From Anaerolineae bacterium (GTDB lineage: Bacteria; Chloroflexota; Anaerolineae; Anaerolineales; UBA11858): a stretch of DNA of 11,035 nucleotides. The stretch lies in the NCBI GenBank assembly GCA_003694235.1, contig RFKO01000036.1:1-11035 (forward strand), given 5' to 3'. The position numbers and the translations under genes were made by a program. Of the stretch, positions 1 to 7,347 are shown one piece after another; the stretch's first letter is position 1, and each line of letters opens with the position of its first letter. The notes beneath the pieces are model-generated. The model ran no database searches. It was not told the origin of the DNA and saw only the letters and a list, made by a program, of their open reading frames with translations.

Positions 1-372
1 CATCAGAGCCTGCCGATAGCGCACGCCGCGCGCCACAGCATCCAGGGCCTGATCCGTCCGCAGCGGCAGAGACAGCACTTCAACATAGCCGTTATTGCGA
101 GAAATGGTCTCACCAAGCTGGGTATCGGGTGGGGACAGCAATATCTTAGGCATGGCAGGGAAGCCGCCACACAGCCATTGCAAGGATTCGCCTCCTTCCC
201 CCTCGGCAGCCAGTCGGCAATCCACAATCGCCATCTCCACGCTCTCTGCCTCGATCAGTGAGCGGGCCGTTTGCAAATCCTGCGTCTGCACTGCCGTATG
301 GCCGGAGGGCGCCAGCACGCCTCGCTCCAGCAATTCTCCGGTCGTTGGATCGCTGAATACCAAAATTTTCAT
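1..372 (-). CDS. Receiver-like (response-regulator type) protein, 3' end outside window
   Basis: The first 124 codons run without a stop from an ATG at 372 to the left edge, so this is the N-terminal part of a longer protein. It begins MKILVFSDP and has the alternating pattern of a CheY-like receiver. Strand beta1 is ILVF, followed by Ser7-Asp8 where most receivers have two acidic residues. MAIVDCRL gives Asp51 as the likely phosphoacceptor, and LSLPL stands where 'TKPF' is usual, so the conserved Lys is missing. It lies 36 nt behind the kinase-like gene on the same strand, consistent with an operon in which it would be the partner. No clear Shine-Dalgarno sequence precedes the ATG. The output domain, if any, lies outside the window. 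The receiver assignment comes from pattern reading and is fairly secure. Its phosphorylation competence is uncertain. Confidence 0.72.
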   Translation of the reverse strand, partial: MKILVFSDPTTGELLERGVLAPSGHTAVQTQDLQTARSLIEAESVEMAIVDCRLAAEGEGGESLQWLCGGFPAMPKILLSPPDTQLGETISRNNGYVEVLSLPLRTDQALDAVARGVRYRQALM

Positions 373-408
373 CGGAAAATCTGCTCGTCAGAATTCGCGC
401 CAGCCCGC

Positions 409-2040
409 CTAGGAGGCAAGCGCCGGCAAGCGAAAGTGAAAGGCGGCCCCTTCACGCGTCTGTGTATCCAGCCAGATTGTACCACCATGAGCACGCACCA
501 CCTCGCGCGCCAGCGAGAGACCGATGCCGGGGTGCGATTGCGTCTTATCACCCTGCTGATAAAAGGGTTGAAAAACCTGCTTTTGCCGGGCAGCCTCGAT
601 CCCCGGCCCGGTATCCCGCACAGTGACCTGATACCAGCCTGCCTCTGGCCGAGTAAGCGAAATCTCCACTTTACCGTGCCGCCCCGCATAACGCAGCGCA
701 TTGGACACCAGCGCCTCGACTGCCAGGCGGACATGTTTCTCGCTGCCCTGTACCGCCGCGGCCTCCTCCGGCAGATCGACGCCCATTTTTACCCCGCGCG
801 CGGCTGCATCCGCCTGATGTTGATCCACAACCGCGCGGATGACCTCAACCAGATCCACCCGTTCTTTCCCGCGTTTGCCAGAAGCCCCCAATAGCGTCTC
901 CAGCCCCTCCAACAAGCGCCGGATGTTGTGCACATGCTTCTGGATTCCATGCAACAAATCGCTGGTCTCCAATTGCTCGCTAAGATGATTCACCTCGGCC
1001 ACCAGCCCCTCCACCGAAGGTTTGAGGCGCGCGTACAGATTGGACAACATGTCGGTTTTGAACTGCTCATCGGCCTGGGAACTATCGGCAGCCCGTTGCA
1101 GAGAGGCAGCCCGCTCTTCCAGGGCGCGGAACAGCCGGGCGTTGATCAGTGCAATCGAGGCATAATCTGCCACCGCTTCGAGCAGGGCCTGCGTGCTCTT
1201 GTCAAACGGTCGCTCCCGACGCCGCAACACCACCAGCACCCCGATGACCGCCTCTTGCGCTTTCACCGGCATCACCAGCGCCGCTTTACCCAAATGGGCC
1301 ACTTTGAATCGCTTCAGCGCCGCGCCGTGAATGGCCAGCGGCTCCCCGGAAAGTGCCACCAGTTTGCTGATGCCATCATCCCACGGCGCGTTCAGACGCG
1401 CGCCCACCGAAGCCGGCAGATTGCGCGCCGCGCGCAGCACCAGCTTTTTACTTCCCTCCGCCTGCACATGCAACCAGCCCATATCCGCTTCAGCGATGCG
1501 CACCGCCCCATCCATAATCCTTTCAAACAGACGACGCAGATCGGTCACCGAGATGACCAGTTTGCCGATGGAAATCAAAGTGGTCAGATCGCGCACCCGC
1601 CGCTGTAACTCGGCGTTTGTCTTTTCCAGTTGTCGCGCCAGCCGCTCGCGCTCGCGTCGCTCCCGCACCCGCCCCAGGGCGCGCTCCACCGCCGAAACCA
1701 CCTCGGCCTCCCGCAACGGCATACTGAGATAATCGGTCGCCCCCAGCCGAAAAGCCTGGATCACCTCGCTTTCCTTGCCCTCCTCGGCCAGCACAATCAC
1801 AGGCAATTCCAGCCCCTGCGAAGTCAGCGCGACCAGCAGATCTTTTCCGCTCAAGCCCGGCATGTGCAGATTGACCAGAATCACATCTGGCGAGAACTGC
1901 GCTGCGACCTGAATGGCCTGCGGCGATTCCGTCACCACTTTGACGTTGTACCCAAGCGGCTGCAGCGCCTGGCGGGCAATCAGGTCAATCACATCGGGAT
2001 TGGTTTCAACAAGAAGCACGCGATCCGGGGATTGTGCCAT
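409..2040 (-). CDS. Receiver-GAF-histidine-kinase-like signalling protein with altered phosphorylation sites
   Basis: A 543-residue soluble protein with no membrane segment. Residues 5-122 form a receiver-like domain (VLLVETNP, then VILVNLHMPG). The phospho-Asp position is Asn57 and the conserved Lys is Met107 (DYLSMPL). A coiled linker (125-152) leads to a GAF-like domain (about 160-305). A DHp-like helix hairpin (about 320-385) contains LSNLYARLKPSV, which aligns without gaps to the H-box pattern LANMSHELRTPL and puts Ala337 at the phosphorylatable His. The HATPase_c domain (about 395-540) keeps the N box (SNALRY, Asn447), G1 box (DTGPGI, Asp476), F box (VFQPF) and G2 box (GIGLSL). The chosen start, MAQSPDRVLL, has GAGAGAGG just upstream. 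The reading frame stays open to 2262, but that part crosses the leader and promoter and has no family resemblance. ATP binding seems likely. Classic phosphotransfer seems unlikely unless another His in the second DHp helix (His364, 369, 371) is used. Confidence 0.85.
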   Translation of the reverse strand: MAQSPDRVLLVETNPDVIDLIARQALQPLGYNVKVVTESPQAIQVAAQFSPDVILVNLHMPGLSGKDLLVALTSQGLELPVIVLAEEGKESEVIQAFRLGATDYLSMPLREAEVVSAVERALGRVRERRERERLARQLEKTNAELQRRVRDLTTLISIGKLVISVTDLRRLFERIMDGAVRIAEADMGWLHVQAEGSKKLVLRAARNLPASVGARLNAPWDDGISKLVALSGEPLAIHGAALKRFKVAHLGKAALVMPVKAQEAVIGVLVVLRRRERPFDKSTQALLEAVADYASIALINARLFRALEERAASLQRAADSSQADEQFKTDMLSNLYARLKPSVEGLVAEVNHLSEQLETSDLLHGIQKHVHNIRRLLEGLETLLGASGKRGKERVDLVEVIRAVVDQHQADAAARGVKMGVDLPEEAAAVQGSEKHVRLAVEALVSNALRYAGRHGKVEISLTRPEAGWYQVTVRDTGPGIEAARQKQVFQPFYQQGDKTQSHPGIGLSLAREVVRAHGGTIWLDTQTREGAAFHFRLPALAS

Positions 2041-2178
2041 GGCCTCTCTCGCTTCCTTCTCCGAATTCTGTTTCTGTATCTGCGGAATAACTCCGCAGGC
2101 TATGAATTGCGCTTTCGCGCTGTTGGGAAAGCAAGGTCGTACTGCCCCATCGCTTCCAACCCGCGAGAGCGGGAGCGC
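2041..2178 (-). promoter_or_regulatory. Hairpin-rich 5' leader of the kinase operon
   Basis: Between the predicted start of transcription (about 2178) and the kinase ATG at 2040 the minus-strand RNA can form three perfect small hairpins. They are CCCGC-UCUC-GCGGG (2160-2173), GCGC-GAAA-GCGC with a GNRA loop (2109-2120), and CUGCGGA-GUUAU-UCCGCAG (2080-2098). None is followed by a U tract, so none looks like a terminator. They may be chance in GC-rich DNA, mRNA-stabilising structure, or protein/RNA binding sites. No known riboswitch signature was recognised. Confidence 0.35.
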
Positions 2179-2184
2179 ATTCTT

Positions 2185-2193
2185 ATCATAGCA
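2185..2193 (-). promoter_or_regulatory. Extended -10 promoter for the kinase operon
   Basis: On the minus strand TGC-TATGAT reads as an extended -10 element (TGnTATnAT). There is no good -35 hexamer 16-18 bp upstream (around 2208-2214), which is tolerated for extended -10 promoters. It gives a start near 2178 and a leader of about 138 nt. It lies about 55 bp from the -35 box of the divergent protease promoter. Confidence 0.4.
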
Positions 2194-2247
2194 CGAATGC
2201 CGCCGATTGGGGAAGATAAGGATTGAATTAAACCTTCCCGCGCCCTC

Positions 2248-2277
2248 TTGACGCCGCCCCACAAAAACACATACAAT
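2248..2277 (+). promoter_or_regulatory. Sigma-70 type promoter for the HtrA-like protease
   Basis: TTGACG (2248-2253), an 18-bp spacer and TACAAT (2272-2277) form a good housekeeping promoter. Transcription would start near 2284, giving a short leader of about 32 nt that carries AAGGAGG at 2301-2307, 8 nt before the ATG. Confidence 0.6.
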
Positions 2278-2315
2278 CTAATCAGAATGTTCCCCCACTC
2301 AAGGAGGCAAACCTG

Positions 2316-3509
2316 ATGAAATCCGTATTGCGCGCATGGGGATGGGTAATGGTGCTGGCCGTTACCTCTCTCGCATGCTCTCTCGTTACCGGTACTTTTT
2401 CTCCCACCCCTACCCCTCTTCCGCCAGTGCAAGTCTCGCCCACTCCCGCGCAACCCGCCCCGTCCCCGGCGGAAAGCCCTACCATCCTGGGTTTGCAGGC
2501 GCAGCTGGTAGACCTTTATCAGCGCGTCAACCCGGGCGTGGTGACCATTCAATTGCTCTCCACCGAACTGGGCGGCTCATCGTTGGGCTCCGGCTTTGTG
2601 ATTGACACCCACGGTCACATTGTGACCAACTACCACGTGGTGCGCGATGCAGAGCAAGACCCGACCATCAAACTGGAGGTGGACTTCCCCTCTGGCTACA
2701 AGACCTACGGTGAAATCATTGGCACCGACTCCGATTCCGACCTGGCGGTGATCAAGGTGGATGCCCCGGCCGAAGAACTCGTCCCTCTCCCCCTGGGGGA
2801 CTCCGAGCAACTGGAAGTCGGGCAAATCGTGGTCGCCATCGGCAACCCCCACGGGTTAAGCGGCACGATGACCTTTGGGGTGATCTCCTCGATTGGCCGC
2901 ACCATGCCATCGTTGCACGAAGCGCCAGGCGGTTCGACCTTTACCGCCGGCGGCATCATCCAGACCGACGCAGCCATCAACCCCGGAAATTCCGGCGGCC
3001 CGTTGCTCAACCTGGATGGAGAAGTGATCGGCGTGAACGTGGCCATCCAGAGCAACAACTTCGATTTCACCGGCCAGCCGGTCAATTCCGGCATCGGCTT
3101 CACCATTCCGGTCAACATCGTGCGCCGGGTGGTGCCTCACCTGATCGCCGAAGGGAAGTACGAGTACCCCTACCTGGGTATCGCCAGCCTGCCCGATGAC
3201 GCGCTGACGCTGGTGCACCAGGAGGCCCTGGAACTGCCGCAAACCACCGGCGTCTATGTGCTGGAGGTCGCCGCCAACAGCCCGGCCGAGAAAGCCGGCC
3301 TGCGCGGCGGGCGTCAGACCGGCTCCAGCCAGGACATCCCCAAAGGGGGCGACCTGATCATCGGCATTGACGATGTGGAGGTGCGCGACTTCAATGACCT
3401 GATCAGCTACCTGATCCTGCATACCGAACCGGGAGATACCGTGACGCTCACCGTGTTGCGAGATGGCGAACCCCTCCAACTGGACGTCACCCTGGCCCCG
3501 CGTCCCTGA
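2316..3509 (+). CDS. HtrA/DegP/DegQ-family serine protease, exported and probably lipid-anchored
   Basis: A 397-residue trypsin-like protease with one PDZ domain. The family degrades or refolds damaged proteins outside the cytoplasmic membrane. An N-terminal signal with a hydrophobic core ends in TSLAC (Cys21), a slightly non-standard lipobox because Ser is at -3. A Pro/Thr/Ser linker follows (about 28-55). The catalytic triad is visible: His107 in TNYHVV, Asp142 in SDSDLAVIKV and Ser226 in NPGNSGGPL. The PDZ domain spans about 285-395, with YLGIA and GDLIIGIDDVEV. The start is fixed by a strong AAGGAGG 8 nt upstream and by the signal sequence. Length is normal for single-PDZ members. The next gene follows after 75 bp without a convincing terminator, so the two are probably co-transcribed. 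The divergent kinase operon could be a regulator, but nothing in the sequence proves that. Family is certain. The exact DegP/DegQ/DegS-type role is open. Confidence 0.95.
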   Translation: MKSVLRAWGWVMVLAVTSLACSLVTGTFSPTPTPLPPVQVSPTPAQPAPSPAESPTILGLQAQLVDLYQRVNPGVVTIQLLSTELGGSSLGSGFVIDTHGHIVTNYHVVRDAEQDPTIKLEVDFPSGYKTYGEIIGTDSDSDLAVIKVDAPAEELVPLPLGDSEQLEVGQIVVAIGNPHGLSGTMTFGVISSIGRTMPSLHEAPGGSTFTAGGIIQTDAAINPGNSGGPLLNLDGEVIGVNVAIQSNNFDFTGQPVNSGIGFTIPVNIVRRVVPHLIAEGKYEYPYLGIASLPDDALTLVHQEALELPQTTGVYVLEVAANSPAEKAGLRGGRQTGSSQDIPKGGDLIIGIDDVEVRDFNDLISYLILHTEPGDTVTLTVLRDGEPLQLDVTLAPRP

Positions 3510-3584
3510 CCGCCGCCCTGCGGCAACATCGCGTCCTGGTCAACACGAGCACATGTTCCCAACCGCTCAGGAAAGGAGCAGCCT

Positions 3585-4682
3585 ATGTTGACATCGCGTG
3601 AACTACAAGAATTGCTGGACTTCAATGCCGGTCACCCTGTCACCAGCGTATATCTGAACACCGATCCGGCACAGGGAAATGCAGATGTATACCGCCTGAA
3701 ACTCCGCAACCTGCTCAAAGAAGCCCAGCCGCCTGCCGAGGATGCAGAGCGCATCCTGCGCTTCTTCGAGCAGGAATATGACGGAGAAGGTCGCAGCGTG
3801 GCCGTGTTCAGCTGCCAGGCGGAAGCGTTCTTCCGCACCTTCGCCATCGCCGTGCCCATCGAAAGCCGTATCCGCCTCAGCCCCAATCGTCCGCACGTCA
3901 AGCCGTTGCTGCGGCTGCTGGATGCTTACGGGCATTACGGCGTGGCCGTGGTTGATCGCCAGAGCGCCCGTCTGTTCGCCTTCCATCTGGGCGAGCTGCT
4001 GGCAGAAGAACAATTCAGCGGCGAAAGCGTGCAACGCATCAAACAAGGAGGCGGCTCCCAGGCGGGCGGTCAGCGCGGCGGCGAAGGCGCGCCCACCATT
4101 GAAGAAATCGCCGAGCGCAACATGAAGGCCGCGGCCGAACTCAGCGCCCGCTTTTTCAAGCAGCACGACGTCCGGCGGGTACTGATCGGCGGCACAGAGG
4201 AAAACTGCGCCCGCTTCATCCAATACCTGCCGCGTCACTGGCAGAGCCTGCTCATGGGGACGTTCCCGGTTGACATGAACGCACCTTACCCCGAAATTCG
4301 CGAGAAAGCGCTGGAAATCGGCCGTCAGGCCGAACGCAAGCGCGAGGAACGGCTGGTCTCCAGCGTGATCACCGGTGCCCTGAAAGGGCAAAACGGCACG
4401 CTGGGACTGGAAGACACACTGCTCGCTCTACAGGAAGGCCGGGTGCAAACCCTGTTGATCCACGAAGGGTTGCGCCAGCCCGGCAAACGCTGCACCAAAT
4501 GCCACTACCTGACCAGCAACGGCTTGCAGGCCTGCCCTTACTGCGGCCAGCCGTTCGAGGATGTGCCCGATGTGGTCGAAATCGCTTCACAGCGCGTGAT
4601 GCGCGCCCACGGCGAGGTAGAATTCGTGCTCGACCCCGCCCTCAAACAGCACGGCGGCATCGGCGCGTTGCTGCGCTACTGA
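3585..4682 (+). CDS. Bacterial eRF1-like (baeRF / Vms1-like) protein with GGQ motif and zinc ribbon
   Basis: A 365-residue cytoplasmic protein. The N-terminal part (TSVYLNTDP, about 1-110) and the following segment YGVAVVDRQSARLFAFHLGEL (119-139) resemble the bacterial/archaeal relatives of peptide release factor eRF1 described as baeRF families, to which Vms1/ANKZF1-type peptidyl-tRNA hydrolases are related. Right after that segment lies a Gly-rich loop with Gly161-Gly162-Gln163, where eRF1 carries its catalytic GGQ, then the helix IEEIAERNMKAAAELSARFF. Residues 197-295 fit an L7Ae/eRF1 domain-3-like fold. The C-terminus has a zinc ribbon: Cys303, Cys306, Cys317 and Cys320 (CxxC-x10-CxxC). 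GAAAGGAG lies 6 nt before the ATG. Known relatives hydrolyse peptidyl-tRNA during ribosome rescue or quality control, and that role here is inferred. It sits 75 bp behind the protease, and a strong terminator follows. Confidence 0.75.
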   Translation: MLTSRELQELLDFNAGHPVTSVYLNTDPAQGNADVYRLKLRNLLKEAQPPAEDAERILRFFEQEYDGEGRSVAVFSCQAEAFFRTFAIAVPIESRIRLSPNRPHVKPLLRLLDAYGHYGVAVVDRQSARLFAFHLGELLAEEQFSGESVQRIKQGGGSQAGGQRGGEGAPTIEEIAERNMKAAAELSARFFKQHDVRRVLIGGTEENCARFIQYLPRHWQSLLMGTFPVDMNAPYPEIREKALEIGRQAERKREERLVSSVITGALKGQNGTLGLEDTLLALQEGRVQTLLIHEGLRQPGKRCTKCHYLTSNGLQACPYCGQPFEDVPDVVEIASQRVMRAHGEVEFVLDPALKQHGGIGALLRY

Positions 4683-4702
4683 ACCACCCTTTCAAGCAGA
4701 CC

Positions 4703-4738
4703 ACAAGGCGAGGGAGTGACCCTCGCCTTGTTTCTTTC
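4703..4738 (+). terminator. Strong intrinsic terminator after the baeRF-like gene
   Basis: A perfect 12-bp stem (ACAAGGCGAGGG at 4703-4714, CCCTCGCCTTGT at 4720-4731) with an AGTGA loop is followed by TTTCTTTCT. On the minus strand the hairpin sits directly behind the stop of the transglycosylase gene but lacks a U tract, so it is a clear terminator only for the plus strand. Confidence 0.92.
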
Positions 4739-7183
4739 TCACGGTGTGCGGTCGTACAAAAGACGGTAAATGGCAAACAACTCATATACCCCCTTGAGAT
4801 AGCGACGCGTTTCGTCAAAGCGCACAATTTCCACAAACAAATCCGGATCGCCCTGGGAGAGCGCGTGCCAGATCGCCGCGTTGCCCGGCCCGGCGTTGTA
4901 CGCCGCCAGCGCCGCCATCAGATCGCCATTGAAATAATCGCGTTGCTGCGCCAGATACTCCGCCCCAAAGCGCAGGCTGACCAGCGGGCGATACAGGTCT
5001 TCCGTAGCGTAACCGGGCGGCCAACCCAATTTCTGCGCCAGCGTTTCTCCTGTCGAGGGGATGATCTGCATCAAACCCAACGCGCCGGCGGAAGACTCTA
5101 CCCAGGCCGCAAACAGACTCTCCTGCCGGATGACAGCATAAAGAAACAACGGGTGCAGATCGTTCTCCACCGCGGCCGGCACCACCAGTTCCCGAAAATA
5201 CGCTCCAAAGCGCACGTGATTGAACCATGCCGGCGCGCCCAGCGTGGCCGCGTCATCCATCAGGTTGAGATCGAGCACCTGACGGGCGGCGAAAATCGCC
5301 GTGCGGTAATACCCCAGTTCAACCAGATAGTCCGCCAACAAGAACGAAGCCAGCGGATCGGTCTTCACATCCTGTCGCAGGGCGTCAAATTCGCTCCGCG
5401 CCTGGTCACGCAAACCCAAACGGTGCAACTCTGTCCCACGAATCAGGCGGGGATCGGCAGCCAGTACGCCGGGGAACGTTAAATCCACCTCCTGCGACAA
5501 ACCAAAGGCGGACCGCAGCCAGGCCTCGGCCTCGGGACGCTCCAGCGCCAGGTCGTAGCCCAGGTCATAAACCAGGGGCGGAGAGAACACCTCGCGTCCC
5601 AGCAAGATATCGCGCGCCCGCTCGCTGTAATATCCCGTGGGGTCGGCTGCAACCGCCTGCTGGAAAGCTGCTTCCGCCCCTCCCGCCTCCCCCATCGCCT
5701 GAGCGCACTTCCCCATCCAGAAATAAGCCGCGGCGCGCTCGCCTGCCGAGGAAGCATACCCCAGGTAGCGCTCAAACCACTGACGCGCCCGCGAGAAATC
5801 CGCCTGACGATAGCGCGCAATACCGGCGAGGAAGACCGCATCGGCGACCTGGTCGGCTGCAGGATACTCAACCGTCAAGCGCTGCCAGAGCTCCACCGCA
5901 TCATCCAGCGCTCCCTGCCGCTCGGCGATGCGCCCCGCTTCCATCAAGAACGCCGGCGCGCGCGGGTGCGCAGGCGATTGGGCCACAAAATCCACCAGCG
6001 TCTGACGGGCAGCCTCGTACCGCTGCTGAAAAGCCCACTGCGTGTAAGCCTTCTCCCACCATGCGTCGGCCCAACGCTCCGAATCCGGCAGCGCGGCGAT
6101 GATTTCGTCAAGGTACTCAATCGCCTGCTCGTGCTCTCCCAGCGAGCGGAAAGCCAGCGCCTGGTAATAGCGGACGATATCGTAGTGCTCCGCCTCAGGG
6201 AACTGGTTGAGATAGCGATCAAAGGCAGCAATGGCGAGGGCGTACTGGCCGGCAAAATAGTCCACCAGCCCGCGGTCAAATTCACTCACCGGATAACCCG
6301 CTTCCACAATCCAGATCAACCCCTGATAGGTATCGTAAGAAAGCGGGTAATTCTCGACCGCATCCAGATAGACGGTATAGGCCTGATCCGGTTGGCCTGA
6401 CTGCAGATAAACGCTCCCCATCTGATAATCCAGATAGGCGCGGGTGTACTCGTTGGCGGTGCGGTTATACAAATCCTGATAGGCCACCAGGGCGGTATCG
6501 TATTCGCCGGCGGCGGCATACGCATCGGCGATCTTGATTTCCAGAGAGAAAGTTTCCCCCACGCGAGGGGCAGCCAGCGCCTGCTGATATGCTTCCACAG
6601 CCGCCAGCGGATCCCCGGCCGCAATCAGCGCATCACCGCGTAACTCCTGGATATAGGAATCTACCAGACCCGGCCGCAGCCCCAGATAAAAGGCATACGC
6701 GTTAGCCGCCTGAGCGTACTCTCCCTGAGCGGAGTGCAACTGCGCCAGGGTGATGTAGGCGGGAGGGCGATACGTGGAATCGGGGAATTCAGCGATCAGG
6801 GTTTGCAACGCCTGAGCGGCCGCAGCGTAATCCTGCATGTGGAAGGCTGCGCGCCCCATACCCAGCAATGCCGCAGCGCGCTTCTCCGGGTCGCTTTCCT
6901 GCACCCAGGCGGCATGGTACGCCTCGGAGGCTGCCTGCCAGTCGCCATAGAACAACAAGCGATCTCCTTCTTCCACCGTCCCCGAGGCGACAGGCACTTC
7001 GACTGGCGGCGCGGCAGTGGGCAGAGGCGCGGGAGGCGCGGTCGCTTCGTTGACAGGCGGAAAAACCGCGGGGGAAGCAACCGTCTCTGCCGCACCGGCC
7101 TCAGGAATCTGACAGGCAGACAAGATGAGCACCCCCAAACAGAGCAAAAGTAAAGACAAAAATCGTCGAATCACAGGAAACAT
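4739..7183 (-). CDS. Slt-type lytic transglycosylase lipoprotein with long TPR region
   Basis: An 814-residue protein that should cleave the glycan strands of peptidoglycan, forming 1,6-anhydro-muropeptides outside the cytoplasmic membrane. A signal peptide ends in a canonical lipobox LSAC (Cys24), followed by a Pro/Ala-rich linker (about 30-68). A long all-helical part rich in TPR/Sel1-like motifs (for example DYAAAAQALQTLIAEFP and GEYDTALVAYQDLY) covers about 72-540, then a helical connector. The catalytic domain (about 660-800) shows Glu688 in VIRQESLF as the general acid/base, GLMQI (703-707) and AAYNAGPGN (760-768), all hallmarks of Slt70-like (family 1) enzymes. It is larger than E. coli Slt70, mostly through extra TPR helices. 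The start is supported by the signal peptide, although the ribosome site is weak (GAAAG). It converges with the release-factor-like gene and diverges from the infA unit, so it is probably monocistronic. Confidence 0.93.
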   Translation of the reverse strand: MFPVIRRFLSLLLLCLGVLILSACQIPEAGAAETVASPAVFPPVNEATAPPAPLPTAAPPVEVPVASGTVEEGDRLLFYGDWQAASEAYHAAWVQESDPEKRAAALLGMGRAAFHMQDYAAAAQALQTLIAEFPDSTYRPPAYITLAQLHSAQGEYAQAANAYAFYLGLRPGLVDSYIQELRGDALIAAGDPLAAVEAYQQALAAPRVGETFSLEIKIADAYAAAGEYDTALVAYQDLYNRTANEYTRAYLDYQMGSVYLQSGQPDQAYTVYLDAVENYPLSYDTYQGLIWIVEAGYPVSEFDRGLVDYFAGQYALAIAAFDRYLNQFPEAEHYDIVRYYQALAFRSLGEHEQAIEYLDEIIAALPDSERWADAWWEKAYTQWAFQQRYEAARQTLVDFVAQSPAHPRAPAFLMEAGRIAERQGALDDAVELWQRLTVEYPAADQVADAVFLAGIARYRQADFSRARQWFERYLGYASSAGERAAAYFWMGKCAQAMGEAGGAEAAFQQAVAADPTGYYSERARDILLGREVFSPPLVYDLGYDLALERPEAEAWLRSAFGLSQEVDLTFPGVLAADPRLIRGTELHRLGLRDQARSEFDALRQDVKTDPLASFLLADYLVELGYYRTAIFAARQVLDLNLMDDAATLGAPAWFNHVRFGAYFRELVVPAAVENDLHPLFLYAVIRQESLFAAWVESSAGALGLMQIIPSTGETLAQKLGWPPGYATEDLYRPLVSLRFGAEYLAQQRDYFNGDLMAALAAYNAGPGNAAIWHALSQGDPDLFVEIVRFDETRRYLKGVYELFAIYRLLYDRTP

Positions 7184-7246
7184 GGATGGAATTTTCTTTC
7201 TGGGGCTTGACAGTCACGCCAGGATGTTATATGTTATAATCAGTCG
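7184..7246. promoter_or_regulatory. Divergent promoter region between transglycosylase and infA units
   Basis: This AT-rich stretch separates the two divergent units. On the plus strand TGT-TATAAT (7232-7240) is a perfect extended -10, putting the start near G7247. A consensus TTGACA (7207-7212) lies 22 bp upstream of TATAAT, too far for a standard pair, so the extended -10 probably dominates. On the minus strand the overlapping TATAAC/TTATAA motifs (about 7225-7240) could serve the transglycosylase gene, but no good -35 was found. Sharing these bases would couple the two promoters. Confidence 0.6.
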
Positions 7247-7347
7247 GTTGTTTGCGAACTGTAAGCCGCGAGTCACATCATGAACAGCAAGCCTGAAATG
7301 GCATCGAAGACTTTCACCTGACACGGGGGCAGGCCTGCGCTCGCCCT

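Noticed and set aside
928..1608. 226-codon plus-strand frame inside the kinase gene
   Set aside because: It is a His/Arg/Gln-rich shadow of the GAF and DHp coding region, without ribosome site or family resemblance.
2041..2262. N-terminal extension of the kinase-like protein to an ATG at 2262
   Set aside because: It crosses the predicted promoter and hairpin leader and the divergent protease promoter. The receiver domain starts cleanly at 2040, behind GAGAGAGG.
2856..3479. 207-codon minus-strand frame in the protease gene
   Set aside because: It lies opposite the catalytic Ser and PDZ coding region and has no domain.
3510..3584. GCCGC-CCT-GCGGC hairpin as a terminator between the protease and the baeRF-like gene
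   Set aside because: A 5-bp stem with a 3-nt loop and no U tract. Readthrough is more likely.
4499..5482. 327-codon plus-strand frame across the terminator and the end of the transglycosylase gene
   Set aside because: It runs through the strong terminator and opposite the catalytic Slt domain. Its translation is Arg/Gln-rich with no domain, typical of antisense in GC-rich DNA.
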